A stretch of 64,000 nucleotides of DNA from Antarcticibacterium sp. 1MA-6-2 (GCF_021535135.1 NZ_CP091036.1:2170001-2234000), one strand, 5' to 3'. Shown: positions 40,659 to 50,386, counted from the stretch's first letter. Translations and numbers: made by a program. The notes: generated by a model not told the origin, from the letters alone.

Positions 40659-41066
40659 TTACTGCAGTGTATCTTTTGCATTCTTACTCTCCACTCCCGG
40701 AATAGACTGCGTAGTCCCGGGGAATTTATCCCTTATTGCATCCATACCCTCCTGTGGATTTGCCTTGGAAATCAAGTCTTTTCGCTGCTTGCGCTTTTCA
40801 ACTGGATCAATATCCATTGCTTCATTGCGTTGACTTTCCATTTCTGGATCTGCTTCCCCGTCCGATTAAAATGACCAGGCTAACACGGGATCTCCAAAGG
40901 GAAGTTCATCTTCTTTATCTGTACTCCAGGTATGCCAGGTTTTACCGTAGCTGTTCATTTTGCTGTTCAGCAATTCTATTTCGGCTACATCGGGTAAGCC
41001 GGGAGCAACTAATTGGCCAGAGAGGATCTCATAGTTGTGCGGGTGCCAGTATTGTTTTTTACCCAT
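40659..41066 (-). pseudogene. Truncated OBAP-like (DUF1264) protein
   Basis: One continuous frame reads KKQYWHPHNYEILSGQLVAP, GKTWHTWSTDKEDELPFG and VLAWSF, then an in-frame TAA, then SDGEADPEMESQRNEAMDI to KDTLQ. This is the C-terminal two-thirds of the OBAP/DUF1264 family, whose conserved block is Y/F-W-H-P-H-N-Y-E-(I/V)-L-S-G-Q-L-V-A-P. The N-terminal third is missing; upstream DNA reads as an unrelated frame. The stop may be a paired homopolymer error, but the missing N-terminus points to real decay. Confidence 0.6.
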
Positions 41067-41334
41067 TTTCCGGTCAAAGGAAAAAAGGACCTATGCAGAA
41101 CTGGATCGCGAGAAATATGCCCTAAAGGTGCTAAAAGGGGATTTTTATTATGTTCCCAGGCCAAAAGTTCCTGCAATGCCGAGAAGATCTTTAAATTAAA
41201 AAAGAGAAAGCTGATTTCCTATTTTTGAATATCATTCTTTATTAATCTATTGATAGTCTTGTTTTTTTTATAAAAATAGATTGTCTACTGTACTGGGACA
41301 ACCTCTTTTATTCTATTACATAACTTTATCACTG

Positions 41335-41438
41335 TTTAAAGTCCTTAATTGCTTCACTACTGTCGAACACCTTTAGATTCCAAACTTATTTTCCAGAATA
41401 CTGCTTCCGGCAGCAGATCTATATCCGCTTAAGCACAA
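41335..41438 (-). pseudogene. Partial duplicate of the MBL-rhodanese 3' end
   Basis: The DNA is strongly similar to 42412-42515, the last ~35 codons of the MBL-rhodanese gene (shared block TTATTTTCCAGAATACTGCT). It encodes a variant of CAGGYRSAAGSSILENKFG to the C-terminus. Nothing else of the gene is present. At 41426 it reads GCTTAAGC where the duplicate logic calls for GCCGGC, so it carries the window's typical lesion too. cysE lies between remnant and intact gene. Confidence 0.7.
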
Positions 41439-41467
41439 TGTTATTAGAAGAATATCACAAACAAAAT

Positions 41468-42271
41468 TTATAAGTCATTTGGTTTTTTCTGAAAATTTTT
41501 GATATTGATTGTAGGAGCATGAGTCACTATAGAATTTTCCGGAACCGAAGATGTTAACCAGGCGTTTCCTCCCATTACACTGTTGGCACCTATAAAAGTC
41601 TTCCCACCAAGAATGGTTGCATTTGCGTAGATGGTGACGTTTTCTTCAATGGTAGGATGCCTTTTTTTATTTCTAAATCCCCGCTCCACAGAAAGTGCCC
41701 CGAGGGTAACACCCTGGTAAACTTTAACGTTGTTTTTTATGACGGCGGTTTCCCCAATAACCACCCCTGTTCCATGATCTATGAAAAAAGAATCTCCTAT
41801 CAGGGCACCAGGATTAATATCTGTTCCCGTAAGTAAGTGTGCACATTCGGCCATAAGACGTGGTACCAATGGCATTCCAAAATTGTACAATTCATGACTC
41901 AGTCTATGTATTGCAATGGCAAAAAAACCGGGATAAGCAAGGTAAACCTCTTCAATTGAATTCGCTGCGGGATCATTTTCTGCAATCGCCCGGGCATCCA
42001 GATTTAACCTTTTCAGGATAGCTAGTAATTTTTCAAGATATTTCACCCATAGGTCTCTGCAGGGCTGGTCAGGTTCCCAGCACACCATATCTGCCAACTC
42101 CTGAAATTCCTGTCCAAGTGCCGCAATATTCTCCTCCACCGGAGTTTCCGCATCAAACAAGGTAAAGAATAGCTTTTTTGTAAAAGCCTCCGCTCTTTCT
42201 TTAATCTCAAACCGGAGGTTAGGCAATCTCTTCTGTGCCTTTATCTCCTCGATAATCTTGTCTTTATCCAT
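41468..42271 (-). CDS. cysE: Serine O-acetyltransferase
   Basis: 267 residues. An N-terminal helical region is followed by a left-handed beta-helix of hexapeptide repeats: GALIGDSFFIDHGTGVVIGETAVI (with the catalytic DHGTG histidine), VKVYQGVTLGALSV and ANATILGGKTFIGANSVMGGNAW. It acetylates serine to O-acetylserine for cysteine synthesis. In this setting it supplies the acceptor for assimilated sulfide or thiosulfate. A terminator separates it from the MBL-rhodanese gene upstream. Confidence 0.92.
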   Translation of the reverse strand: MDKDKIIEEIKAQKRLPNLRFEIKERAEAFTKKLFFTLFDAETPVEENIAALGQEFQELADMVCWEPDQPCRDLWVKYLEKLLAILKRLNLDARAIAENDPAANSIEEVYLAYPGFFAIAIHRLSHELYNFGMPLVPRLMAECAHLLTGTDINPGALIGDSFFIDHGTGVVIGETAVIKNNVKVYQGVTLGALSVERGFRNKKRHPTIEENVTIYANATILGGKTFIGANSVMGGNAWLTSSVPENSIVTHAPTINIKNFQKKPNDL

Positions 42272-42356
42272 AATGTGCTTCTTCGTGAGTACCTAAAATA
42301 AGGCTCTGGTGAGAAAACTTCTTGTCATTGAGGTCTTTATTCCTGATATTTTATAA

Positions 42357-42392
42357 AAGAGGCTGCCCCTTTTTGGGGCAGCCTCTTTCTTT
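42357..42392 (-). terminator. Rho-independent terminator of the MBL-rhodanese gene
   Basis: AAAGAGGCTGCCCC and GGGGCAGCCTCTTT form a perfect 14-base stem around TTTT, directly after the end of the MBL-rhodanese gene. Confidence 0.85.
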
Positions 42393-42408
42393 TTAAAATA
42401 ATTATATT

Positions 42409-43745
42409 TTATTTAAAGTCCTGAATTGCTTCACTAAGATCAAATACCTTTTGATCACCGAACTTATTTTCCAGAATACTGCTTCCGGCAGCAGATCTAT
42501 ATCCCCCGGCACAGTGTACAACAAACGGTTTATCCCTGGGTAATTCCTCTGCTCGGTTTCGAAGCTCATTCAGTGGAATTCCTACTGCGTTTTCAAAGAT
42601 CTTACCTTCCGCCAGTTCGCTCTCGTTTCTAATATCTACAATAGTAAAATTCTCCTTGTTATTTTTAAAATTTTGAAGGTCAAGATTGTCTGATTTTTCA
42701 GATACATCCTCACTCAACGTGATCACACCTTTCATTTGTTTTTCGTAACCAATCTTTGCTGTTCTTTCCAATAGCTCATCAATATCTTCTACAGAGCTTA
42801 ATGCAAGATAGAAAGGTTCCTTTGGTTCAATTATAGCTCCCAACCATGTTTCATATTTATCACCTTCTGTACGGGACATAATATTGATACTGTTTGGCAA
42901 ATGTCCCGCTTTATAGGAATCATCATCCCTCACATCTACAACGGTAATTCCCTCTTCTACTTTAGAAACTCCAATATGCAAAGGAACACGATATTTTTCC
43001 TGTTGTACGTTTCCTGCCCCTTCACGGTTCAAGTCTACGTTAAAGCCGAAGTAGGAAGGAATGAAGGGCTGATCTTTTAAAATTTCCTCTACAAATTCCT
43101 CTTCCGTCTGCTCTTTGAATGCCCAGTTACCCATGCGCTCATCTCCTAATGTACTTGAAGGCGAGGCACTCATATTCTTACCACATAATGATCCTGCTCC
43201 ATGTGCGGGATAAACCAGGGCATCATCGGGAAGGGCGTTAAATTTGGTTTGCATGGTGTTATACATAGCCTTCGCAAGTTCTACTCGTTTTGCCTTCATA
43301 TTGCCTGCCTTTTCTCTAAGATCTGGACGGCCAACGTTCCCAATAAACAAGGTGTCACTAAGTGAATAATGCGGTTTCACTACCATCTTCGGCAACAAAG
43401 GTCAAACTGTCCGGAGAGTGACCCGGGGTGTGTAGCGGGCGAATTTTGATGTTTCCGATCTTTACCGATTGTCCTTCATCAAAAGGTTCGTGAGGATAAC
43501 TTACACCAACCTTCTCACTTATATATATTTTGGCGCCTTTCCTGGTGAATTTGCAAATGCCCACTCACAAAATCGGCATGTGGATGAGTTTCGAAGACTG
43601 CAATAATTTTTGCATTATGCTCTTCAGCAAACTTGTAATATTGGTCAGGGTTACGGCTTGGATCAACTAAGGCCATTTTACCTTCGCTTACCAGCGCATA
43701 AGAATAGTGCGCTAATGGGTCGTCTTTAAATTGTTTTATTGTCAT
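42409..43745 (-). CDS. Metallo-beta-lactamase-fold persulfide dioxygenase-rhodanese protein (frameshifted twice)
   Basis: About 445 residues after bridging breaks near 43555 (HQ-E-TGAKIYI; ACCGGC, two bases lost) and 43392 (ALFTGDTLFIG; ACCGGT, one gained). The N-terminal MBL domain has the metal motif THPHADFVSGH, then HTPGHSPDS, FTGDTLFIGNVGRPD and YPAHGAGSLCG, as in ETHE1/persulfide dioxygenases. Two rhodanese domains follow; the second has the active loop VHCAGGYRSA, the first lacks a catalytic cysteine. It should oxidise glutathione-type persulfide to sulfite or sulfur transfer products. A perfect regulon operator lies 68 bases upstream. Confidence 0.92.
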
Positions 43746-43812
43746 GATCTATTTGTTTTAATTTAATCTTTATTTTGTGGTACAAATTTACTTTCTTAAA
43801 TGCCTTTTGGCA

Positions 43813-43826
43813 GTAACAATTGTTAC
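43813..43826. promoter_or_regulatory. Crp/Fnr-type operator for the MBL-rhodanese gene
   Basis: GTAACAATTGTTAC, a perfect 14-base palindrome. The minus-strand -7 box (CAAATTTA at 43783-43790) is centred exactly 33 bases away. The rest of 43827-44101 contains only a short frame (LKMLEGAAFHLLSSTEQD on the plus strand, ends 44036) that I cannot assign. Confidence 0.85.
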
Positions 43827-44101
43827 AGTCCAAAGTATCCTGCAAAATGAACAATCAGTTAATATATAATTTATTACTTTCCAATTAAAATGATCTTCTT
43901 TCCTCAGAATCTCTGCTATTACTGGCGGTGTGGTCCTAAAAATGCTTGAGGGGGCTGCCTTTCATCTTCTTTCATCTACCGAACAGGATTTGCAAAACTT
44001 TAGTATTGATAATCAGGATACTAAGAATAAGTCTTAACTCTTAGTTTCTTAACTATTGGTTCTTTTCCGGCCAACCATGATCTTTAATTTTTAAATCAGC
44101 T

Positions 44102-45355
44102 CTAGGAGCTATGCTTAAAGATTGAAAAAAGGCCGGGAGCAACATCTCTGTTTTTCATTCTGAAGAAAATGATCCAGGAAGAAAACAGCGTTAATAGGCC
44201 TACGATTAAAATTGCAGCCTCAATACTTATTAGATCTGAAATGATCCCGGTAAGGATTGCACCCACTGCATAACCAAGATCCCTCCAAAGTCTGAATATC
44301 CCGATACTTTCGGCCCGGTCCCTGGGGTGGGTATTATCTGCAATAGTGGCAAGGAAGGTGGGATACACCATCGCCGTTCCCCAACCTAATAAAGACATTA
44401 ATACCATAAAATGCCACATGCTTTCTGCCCAAACCAGGATAATAAGAACTATGGCCTGTAATAACATTCCGTAGAAGAGCATGTCTTTTTTCGAAAACTT
44501 ATCGGCCATTTTTCCTGTGAAGAGCTGGCCCATGCCCCATACTGCAGGATAAACAGCTACTACAATTCCTATTTGTTCCAGGTTAAAGCCTTTGGCGGCC
44601 AGCAGGATTGGAAACAACCCCCAGGCCATTCCATCATTCAGATTGTTGATTAACCCCGCCTGTGTTACTGAACCTAAATTTTTATGTTTCCAGGTGGTAT
44701 CCCAAAACACATTTTTGAGCAGGGAAACTGTGTTCGTGCCTTCCTCCTTCTTTGCGTGGCCCCGGGTATCCTTAATTAAAAAAATACTCATCACCAGGCC
44801 GAGGACCATAAGCAGGATACCAAGGTAGAATGGATAAGGACGCAGTCCATACTCTCCCGCTATCCACCCTGTCAAAAATGCTACAATTGCAACCGCTAAA
44901 TAGCCTGCGAATTCATTGAGACCCATTGCAAACCCTCTTTGTTTTTCTCCCACCAGGTCGATCTTCATAACCACTGTGCTTGACCAGGCAAGGCCCTGGT
45001 TGACTCCCAGTAATACATTTGCCCCAATAATCCAGTTCCAGTTGGGTGCATACATCAGGATAAAAGGAATGGGAATGGCAAATACCCATCCCAGTATCAG
45101 TAGATTTTTTCGGCCGAATTTATTGGCAAGTGCTCCTGCATAATAATTGGAAATAGCCTTTACAATCCCGAAAACAATAATAAAAGAAAGAATGGCAGAA
45201 GTGGCAGCCATTTGAAATTCTTTTTCGGCAATTTCCGGCAGGATACTCCGTTCAAGACCCACCATTCCCCCCACAAAGGCATTAATTATGACGAGGAGAG
45301 TGAACTGCTTCCAGTTTTCTTTCAGCCCCAGTTGTAATTGATTTGTATTTCTCAT
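44102..45355 (-). CDS. Major facilitator superfamily transporter
   Basis: A 417-residue protein with twelve hydrophobic segments and MFS loops ANKFGRKNLL and GKMADKFSKKDM. FIIVFGIVKAISNYYAGALA and YAVGAILTGIISDL are typical of drug- or organic-ion MFS families. No substrate can be assigned. It sits between the MBL-rhodanese and the porin; no regulon operator is visible before it. Confidence 0.8.
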   Translation of the reverse strand: MRNTNQLQLGLKENWKQFTLLVIINAFVGGMVGLERSILPEIAEKEFQMAATSAILSFIIVFGIVKAISNYYAGALANKFGRKNLLILGWVFAIPIPFILMYAPNWNWIIGANVLLGVNQGLAWSSTVVMKIDLVGEKQRGFAMGLNEFAGYLAVAIVAFLTGWIAGEYGLRPYPFYLGILLMVLGLVMSIFLIKDTRGHAKKEEGTNTVSLLKNVFWDTTWKHKNLGSVTQAGLINNLNDGMAWGLFPILLAAKGFNLEQIGIVVAVYPAVWGMGQLFTGKMADKFSKKDMLFYGMLLQAIVLIILVWAESMWHFMVLMSLLGWGTAMVYPTFLATIADNTHPRDRAESIGIFRLWRDLGYAVGAILTGIISDLISIEAAILIVGLLTLFSSWIIFFRMKNRDVAPGLFSIFKHSS

Positions 45356-45427
45356 TTGTATAGCTTGAAATCTATTTATAGAGATAAAATTTTAGGCTGT
45401 TTCTTTCTTTGAACAGCCATTAGTTCT

Positions 45428-46792
45428 TTAAAAATAGAAGTTTGTAACAAAATTTATCTGATTGAAATTGCTCTTGTTAAAAATGCTTTCTGCATCCCTA
45501 TTATTTTGATTTTCCCTGTAAACCCAAAGAAGGTCAAAACTAAGCCCTTCTAAAAAGCCGTCAACTGCATACGTAAAATGAGTATTAAGCTGGAAAGACT
45601 CATCTACATTATATTTGTTGAAACGCATTTGTCCAGGTGTGGTTCCTTTAACTTGTTGCAGTTCTACACCAAAATGAATATTAGGCTGGGAAAGAATGAG
45701 TTCCCCTTTGAGGGTATAAACATTTGCAGCTCCTAAACCTTCCAGTCTTGATCTTGGAATGGAGGTAAAGAATCTGTCCCTGCCCAGTTCTTTAGGAAAA
45801 AGCAAGCCCGTATCAAATGCATGGGTATAGGCAAAGGCAAAATTGAAACGATTATTTCCCCACCCCAGTTGTGAACTCAAAACCTGCCCGTTTTCATCCG
45901 GTTGTACATAACGATTTTCATAAGCCAGGCTTTCAGAAAATTTCATTGGTGTCTGGTAAACGTACTGCAGTCCCAGGTTAAAGCCATTAAAATCATAACC
46001 CGCTTCTGTCCATAAAGTATTATGCAACTTATCAATAAATACATCATAAATTGCCAGCTTTAAATTCTTTCCACGGTATTGGTAATTAAAAACCCCAATG
46101 CCATTTACAGGATAGAACTCGTGGTAATTCGCTCTCTCTCCATTAGGTTGAAAACCGTTATAAAATAGGCCTATTCCTTCCTCTAGGTCAAACCACTCTG
46201 TGGTTGCACGGGGTGAGATACCGTTGAGCCATCCCACATTGATGATATGCTGCGGTTCAAAACTGAAGTGACCCCAAAATCCTTTATGCGCAAAGGGTTT
46301 CATCCTCCCATCACTGTGGTTGAGCAAAGGGGTATATTCAGTTTCAAGTTTTCCATAGGAGAGATAGGAGTCTGCAAACCTATATCTTATAAAAAGTTCC
46401 TCCAGTCTGTCAAGATCTTTAAAGTTCCCCTTATTCAATACATCATAAAGCTCATATTCCCATTTTGCATTTTTCCCTGTAAAAGGATCCTCCAGCCCCA
46501 GATCACTACCAAAGGTTTTATAGGTGAAGATCCCTTTTACTGCTATTTCAAAGCCTTTATAATTACCTGTAGTAACACCTATGGCTCCGCTAATTGCATT
46601 GGTGTGGTAATCAGAAAGATTTTCTTGGTTAATTGTAGCCATGAAATAATTGCGAACATGCCCGTGTATATGAGCTTTTTTGAAGATGTCCGCTAATAGA
46701 GGCTTGTTTTCAATTTGTATTTTATGCTCCTGAGAGAAAAGGGGTACTTGAAACAAGAGGAAAAGTAGGATAGAAAGTAAACTTAACTTCAC
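45428..46792 (-). CDS. Outer-membrane porin-like protein of the sulfur regulon
   Basis: About 454 residues from the GTG at 46792, chosen because it gives a good signal peptide (KLSLLSILLFLLFQVPLFSQ); the longer frame begins inside the promoter. The body is rich in aromatic beta strands (GFEIAVKGIFTYKTFG, RYRFADSYLSYGKLETEY) and ends in an aromatic residue (NFVTNFYF), as in large beta-barrel porins (OprD/alginate-export type). Operator GTAACAAAAGTTAC lies 46 bases before this start. A role in import of anions such as thiosulfate is a guess. Confidence 0.75.
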   Translation of the reverse strand: MKLSLLSILLFLLFQVPLFSQEHKIQIENKPLLADIFKKAHIHGHVRNYFMATINQENLSDYHTNAISGAIGVTTGNYKGFEIAVKGIFTYKTFGSDLGLEDPFTGKNAKWEYELYDVLNKGNFKDLDRLEELFIRYRFADSYLSYGKLETEYTPLLNHSDGRMKPFAHKGFWGHFSFEPQHIINVGWLNGISPRATTEWFDLEEGIGLFYNGFQPNGERANYHEFYPVNGIGVFNYQYRGKNLKLAIYDVFIDKLHNTLWTEAGYDFNGFNLGLQYVYQTPMKFSESLAYENRYVQPDENGQVLSSQLGWGNNRFNFAFAYTHAFDTGLLFPKELGRDRFFTSIPRSRLEGLGAANVYTLKGELILSQPNIHFGVELQQVKGTTPGQMRFNKYNVDESFQLNTHFTYAVDGFLEGLSFDLLWVYRENQNNRDAESIFNKSNFNQINFVTNFYF

Positions 46793-46838
46793 AATAAAAA
46801 ATTTGTTGCAAAACTGGAAAAACTCAGTCATATCGCCA

Positions 46839-46852
46839 GTAACAAAAGTTAC
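46839..46852. promoter_or_regulatory. Crp/Fnr-type operator for the porin gene
   Basis: GTAACAAAAGTTAC. Centre 33 bases from CAAAACTG (46809-46816), a one-mismatch -7 box on the minus strand. Confidence 0.75.
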
Positions 46853-46874
46853 ACATCATTAAATTCACTCTTAT

Positions 46875-46888
46875 GTAACAAAAGTCAC
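46875..46888 (+). promoter_or_regulatory. Crp/Fnr-type operator for the DoxX-DsrE-SoxB-like operon
   Basis: GTAACAAAAGTCAC (one mismatch). The plus-strand -7 box TACATTTG at 46911-46918 is centred exactly 33 bases downstream. Confidence 0.75.
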
Positions 46889-46926
46889 AAAGCAACACAT
46901 AAGTAATTTTTACATTTGACTTTCGT

Positions 46927-47283
46927 ATGAATCAAAAACTTTATATAGCGATTTTTTTTATCATTATTTTCTTCGGAAAATTTCTCGTGATGGACTCTAA
47001 AATTTTGGTGGCTGTTTTTGATTCCGATGAGATCGTTTACGTAAATCCTTTTTGTAAAAAGCAGAATGTAAAAATACAAGGCAGCAAATCGCCAAAGGTT
47101 ATAGCTGAAGATAACAGATCTCTTGATCTTACTATAGATTCTTTTTGTAATGCTCCTTTTAAATTTGAAGTTTTTACCTGGGAGTCCCCGATTCTAATTG
47201 AACAAAATCGGAAATACGCACATACCACGCCTCCCTTACCGGAGTCTGCCAAAGACAATTTCTATCCCCCTCCACGAGTTTAG
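46927..47283 (+). CDS. Small membrane-anchored or exported protein, family unknown
   Basis: 118 residues with one N-terminal hydrophobic segment (IAIFFIIIFFGKFLV) and a polar remainder ending TTPPLPESAKDNFYPPPRV, a proline-rich C-terminus. Two cysteines (FCKK, SFCNAP). It starts nine bases after a -7 box and is therefore probably the first gene of the operon; I do not recognise the family. Confidence 0.5.
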   Translation: MNQKLYIAIFFIIIFFGKFLVMDSKILVAVFDSDEIVYVNPFCKKQNVKIQGSKSPKVIAEDNRSLDLTIDSFCNAPFKFEVFTWESPILIEQNRKYAHTTPPLPESAKDNFYPPPRV

Positions 47284-47365
47284 GCTTAATTTCCCATTTT
47301 AATCAAAGATTATAATTCTAATTTTTTCAGAACCTGCAGGGGTTCCGAACAATAACCTATTTTTT

Positions 47366-47809
47366 ATGACGACTCAAATTTCAGTAAGCCGTCGCTCTAT
47401 TCACTTATTGAGAATAATGCTTAGTGGGATATTTCTTATCGCTAGCTCCAATCACCTCATGAATGTTGAGCAAACGGCGCAGCGCATTGACGCAGCCAGT
47501 TTAAGTAAATTTGCCTATTTCTTTGGAAACCCGGAACTAATGGTAATTCTATCGGGTATAGCAATGCTCGTTGCAGGGCTAGCCTTTTTAGTGGGATTCC
47601 AAACCCGCTGGGCGGCAGTAATCCTCCTGGCAGTTCTAATACCCATAACCATTACCATCCAGGTAGGACAGGCGAATACCCTGGGACCACTGTTTAAGAA
47701 CGTGGCCATCATGGGCGGACTATTATTTTTTATTCTTAATGACTTTTCCAAAGAAACAATAACAGACACAAACCCAGCTCAACCCGAATTGAGCGTAAAA
47801 AACAAATAA
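47366..47809 (+). CDS. DoxX-family membrane protein
   Basis: A 147-residue membrane protein with four hydrophobic segments and DoxX features: RIMLSGIFLIASSNHLMN and ELMVILSGIAMLVAGLAFLVGF. DoxX/DoxD proteins form the membrane subunit of thiosulfate:quinone oxidoreductase in archaea and have broader roles in bacteria. Here it precedes two exported DsrE proteins and a SoxB-like enzyme, so a thiosulfate function is plausible but unproven. Confidence 0.8.
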   Translation: MTTQISVSRRSIHLLRIMLSGIFLIASSNHLMNVEQTAQRIDAASLSKFAYFFGNPELMVILSGIAMLVAGLAFLVGFQTRWAAVILLAVLIPITITIQVGQANTLGPLFKNVAIMGGLLFFILNDFSKETITDTNPAQPELSVKNK

Positions 47810-47811
47810 CT

Positions 47812-48228
47812 ATGAAAATGTATTTTTTAAGCAGTATCGTATTTCTTCTAACATTTATAACTAGCCCTGTTAATGCACAGGTGCAGGATGAGCAGCAAAA
47901 CTATGTAGTATTAACTAAGAAGATCCCGCAGCTCCAGCCCATATTTTTAACTGCAGAAGCTTTGGCGCAGGAGGACGGTAAGAACTTCGGAAAATTCGAG
48001 GTGATAATTTGTGGGCAAACAGTTAAAGAACTGGGCGATAAAGAGATGATGCAGAAGTATATCAATAAAGCTAAGGAACATAATGTTGAGCTTATTGCCT
48101 GCGGATTTTCACTGAAAAAATTCGGAGTGGATCGCAAAGATATTTCCCCTGAGCTTCGGGTTGTTGAAAATGGGATTCTACACAACCTTCAGTTACAAAA
48201 GAAGGGTTACACCAGCATTTCACTTTAA
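47812..48228 (+). CDS. Exported DsrE-family protein
   Basis: 138 residues with a signal peptide (LSSIVFLLTFITSPVNAQ) and a DsrE/DsrF-like domain (EVIICGQTVKELGDKEMM, VELIACGFSLKKFGVD). Cysteines in IICG and IACG occupy places used by sulfur-carrying DsrE proteins. It starts two bases after doxX and is paralogous to the next gene. It may carry sulfur in the periplasm. Confidence 0.85.
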   Translation: MKMYFLSSIVFLLTFITSPVNAQVQDEQQNYVVLTKKIPQLQPIFLTAEALAQEDGKNFGKFEVIICGQTVKELGDKEMMQKYINKAKEHNVELIACGFSLKKFGVDRKDISPELRVVENGILHNLQLQKKGYTSISL

Positions 48229-48240
48229 AAACAGGATACT

Positions 48241-48661
48241 ATGAAAAGATCAATAGGAATATTAATGGGGCTCATAATGTTTGCTATTACTAAGCAGTGC
48301 GCAAACAAATCAACAGGAAGGTATGAATAATTATGTGGTATCAACAACTAAGATCCCGCAGCTACAACCAATCATTCTTACGGCCGAAGCTTTAAAAGTA
48401 GAGGACGGAGCAAAGTTTGGTGATTTCCAGATCGTAATGTACGGGGCCAACGTCAAAGAGCTTACCAATAAGGAAGATATGGAGGCCTACACCAGCAAAG
48501 CGAAAGCGGCAGGAGTATCGATCTCTGTCTGCAAAATATCCCTCGACAGGCTGGGAATTAATCCGGCCGAACTGCACGAGTATATTCAAGTGGTGGATCA
48601 CGCCTATACGCATCTTATCCAACTACAGAAGAACAACAATTATTATAGTTTACAATTATAA
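48241..48661 (+). CDS. Exported DsrE-family protein (frameshifted)
   Basis: About 139 residues after removing one base near 48292 (FAITGSAQ, expected ACCGGC). A signal peptide ends in SAQ; the body is a DsrE-like domain parallel to the upstream protein (TTKIPQLQPIILTAEALKVE, VMYGANVKELTNKEDM, ISVCKISLDRLGI). Here only the second cysteine position is kept (VCKIS), so the pair may be a heteromer with one active site. Confidence 0.82.
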
Positions 48662-48672
48662 AAAAAACATCT

Positions 48673-50327
48673 ATGAAAATTAATTTGAAGACATCCTTAT
48701 TGATTCTGGCAGGATTGGGACTTGTGAGTTTTACATCCTGTAACCAGGCAACCGGGGGAAATTCAGAAGAGAAAAAGATAAGTAAAGATACCCTTAGCAT
48801 AACCGTGCTGCAAACAGCTGATATTCACGGGCAACTTGATCCGCACCCTGAACTCTTCTGGGAAAATGAGGAAATCGTTTTTAAAGAAAGAGGTGGTTTG
48901 GCCAATATTAAAACCCTTTTTGAAGAAGAGCGTCAAAAAAATCCCGGTCGCACGCTGATCGTGGATGGAGGAGACCTTATCCAGGGTAGTGGTTATGCGG
49001 CACTCTCTGAAGGAAGTATTTTCCCGGAGATCATCAGTAACATGGGCTATGATCTGATCATCCCCGGAAACTGGGAAGTAGTCTACGGGAAGGACAGGAT
49101 GATGGATATTATGACCCATTACAATACGCCCGTGATCGCTCAGAACATGTTTCACGAGGAAGATGGAAAAGAGCTTTTCCCTCCCTACTGGACAAAGGAA
49201 ATAGAAGGAGTGAAAATTGGATTTATTGGAATTAATGATCCCGATGTACCAGTGCGCCAAAATCCCATTTTTAGTGAAGGAATGACCTTTAGCGGGATCG
49301 AGGATGAGGTGAAGGAACTTATTTCCACCGTTAAAAAAGAAGAAGAAGTAGATGTGCTTTTCTTGGTAACTCATATGGGAGTTTTTAAACAGGTGGATCT
49401 TGCTAACCAGGAAATGTCAAAAGATGTGGATTATATCCTCGGGAATGATACACACGAACGGGTACGGGAGCTTATCCAGGGGAAATATGCCAAGGTAAGT
49501 GAACCGGGGGCTTTCGGTTCTTTCGTTGGAAAACTAACGTTGCATTTTGTAGATGAAAAGCTGGTGGGAGATGAATATGAACTAATTGAAGTGGATCCCG
49601 AAGTATATCCTGCAGACCCAGGCCTGCAACAGTTGGTAGATAAAGCCAAGGAGCCTTATGAGGAATATCTGGAAACTGTTGTAGGATATACAGCCACCCC
49701 CATTTACAGATATCTTACGGTTGAGAATCCAATGGACAATATGATCACCGATGCCGCAAGATGGAAAACCGGAGCCGATATTTCCATCTCCAACGGATTT
49801 AGATTCGGAAATCCCATTGTTCCTGTAGACGGGAAGCCTGCACCCATCACCCGCGCAAACTTGTGGAATTTACTACCGTAAATGAAAGGGTGAAAACCGG
49901 AAAAGTAACGGGCCAACAGGTGAAAGACTGGCTGGAGCGGGAAATGCATAATGCTTTTGCACAGGTACCTACAGAAAGGTTTGGTGGTTGGCTGGTAAGA
50001 TTCTCCGGAATGGAGGTAGACTTCAACAGTCAGGGTAACAAGGGAGAGCGTGTTAAATCCATCACTATAAAAGGAGAACCCATGCAAATGGATAAATACT
50101 ATACAATTTCTGCCTGTGTACGTCCCGGAGATCCAATCGATAATTTGTGCCGTATACCCGATGTGAAAGAGGTGGAAGTGAAAGATTATACTATTCACGA
50201 TGTTGTAGAAGAGTACTTACAAAAGAACTCTCCTGTCTCTCCAAAATTGGAAGGCCGTGCTTATTGTGAGTACCTTGGTCCAAACTCTTTTTCTACCGTA
50301 CCAGGAACCGAATATCAATTTCAATAG
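48673..50327 (+). CDS. SoxB-like 5'-nucleotidase-superfamily lipoprotein (frameshifted)
   Basis: About 551 residues after restoring one base near 49880 (LWNLLPVNERVKTG, expected ACCGGT). A lipoprotein signal ends in FTSCN. The metallophosphatase half shows TADIHGQLDPHPE, VDGGDLIQGSG, IPGNWEVVYGKDRM, VTHMGV and GNDTHERV. The C-terminal half resembles SoxB (MDNMITDAARWKTGADISIS, then GFRFGNP, ITRANLW). SoxB cleaves sulfate from SoxYZ-bound thiosulfate; the context of DoxX and DsrE proteins favours a SoxB-type role over nucleotide hydrolysis. No SoxYZ is visible. Confidence 0.7.
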
Positions 50328-50340
50328 AATAATTCAATTT

Positions 50341-50386
50341 TCAAAAGCCTGGCAATTTTGTAAAATATTTGGCAGGCTTTTAATTT
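50341..50386 (+). terminator. Terminator after the SoxB-like gene
   Basis: AAAAGCCTGGCAA pairs with TTTGGCAGGCTTTT around an AT-rich loop and is followed by AATTTTTC. Confidence 0.75.
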
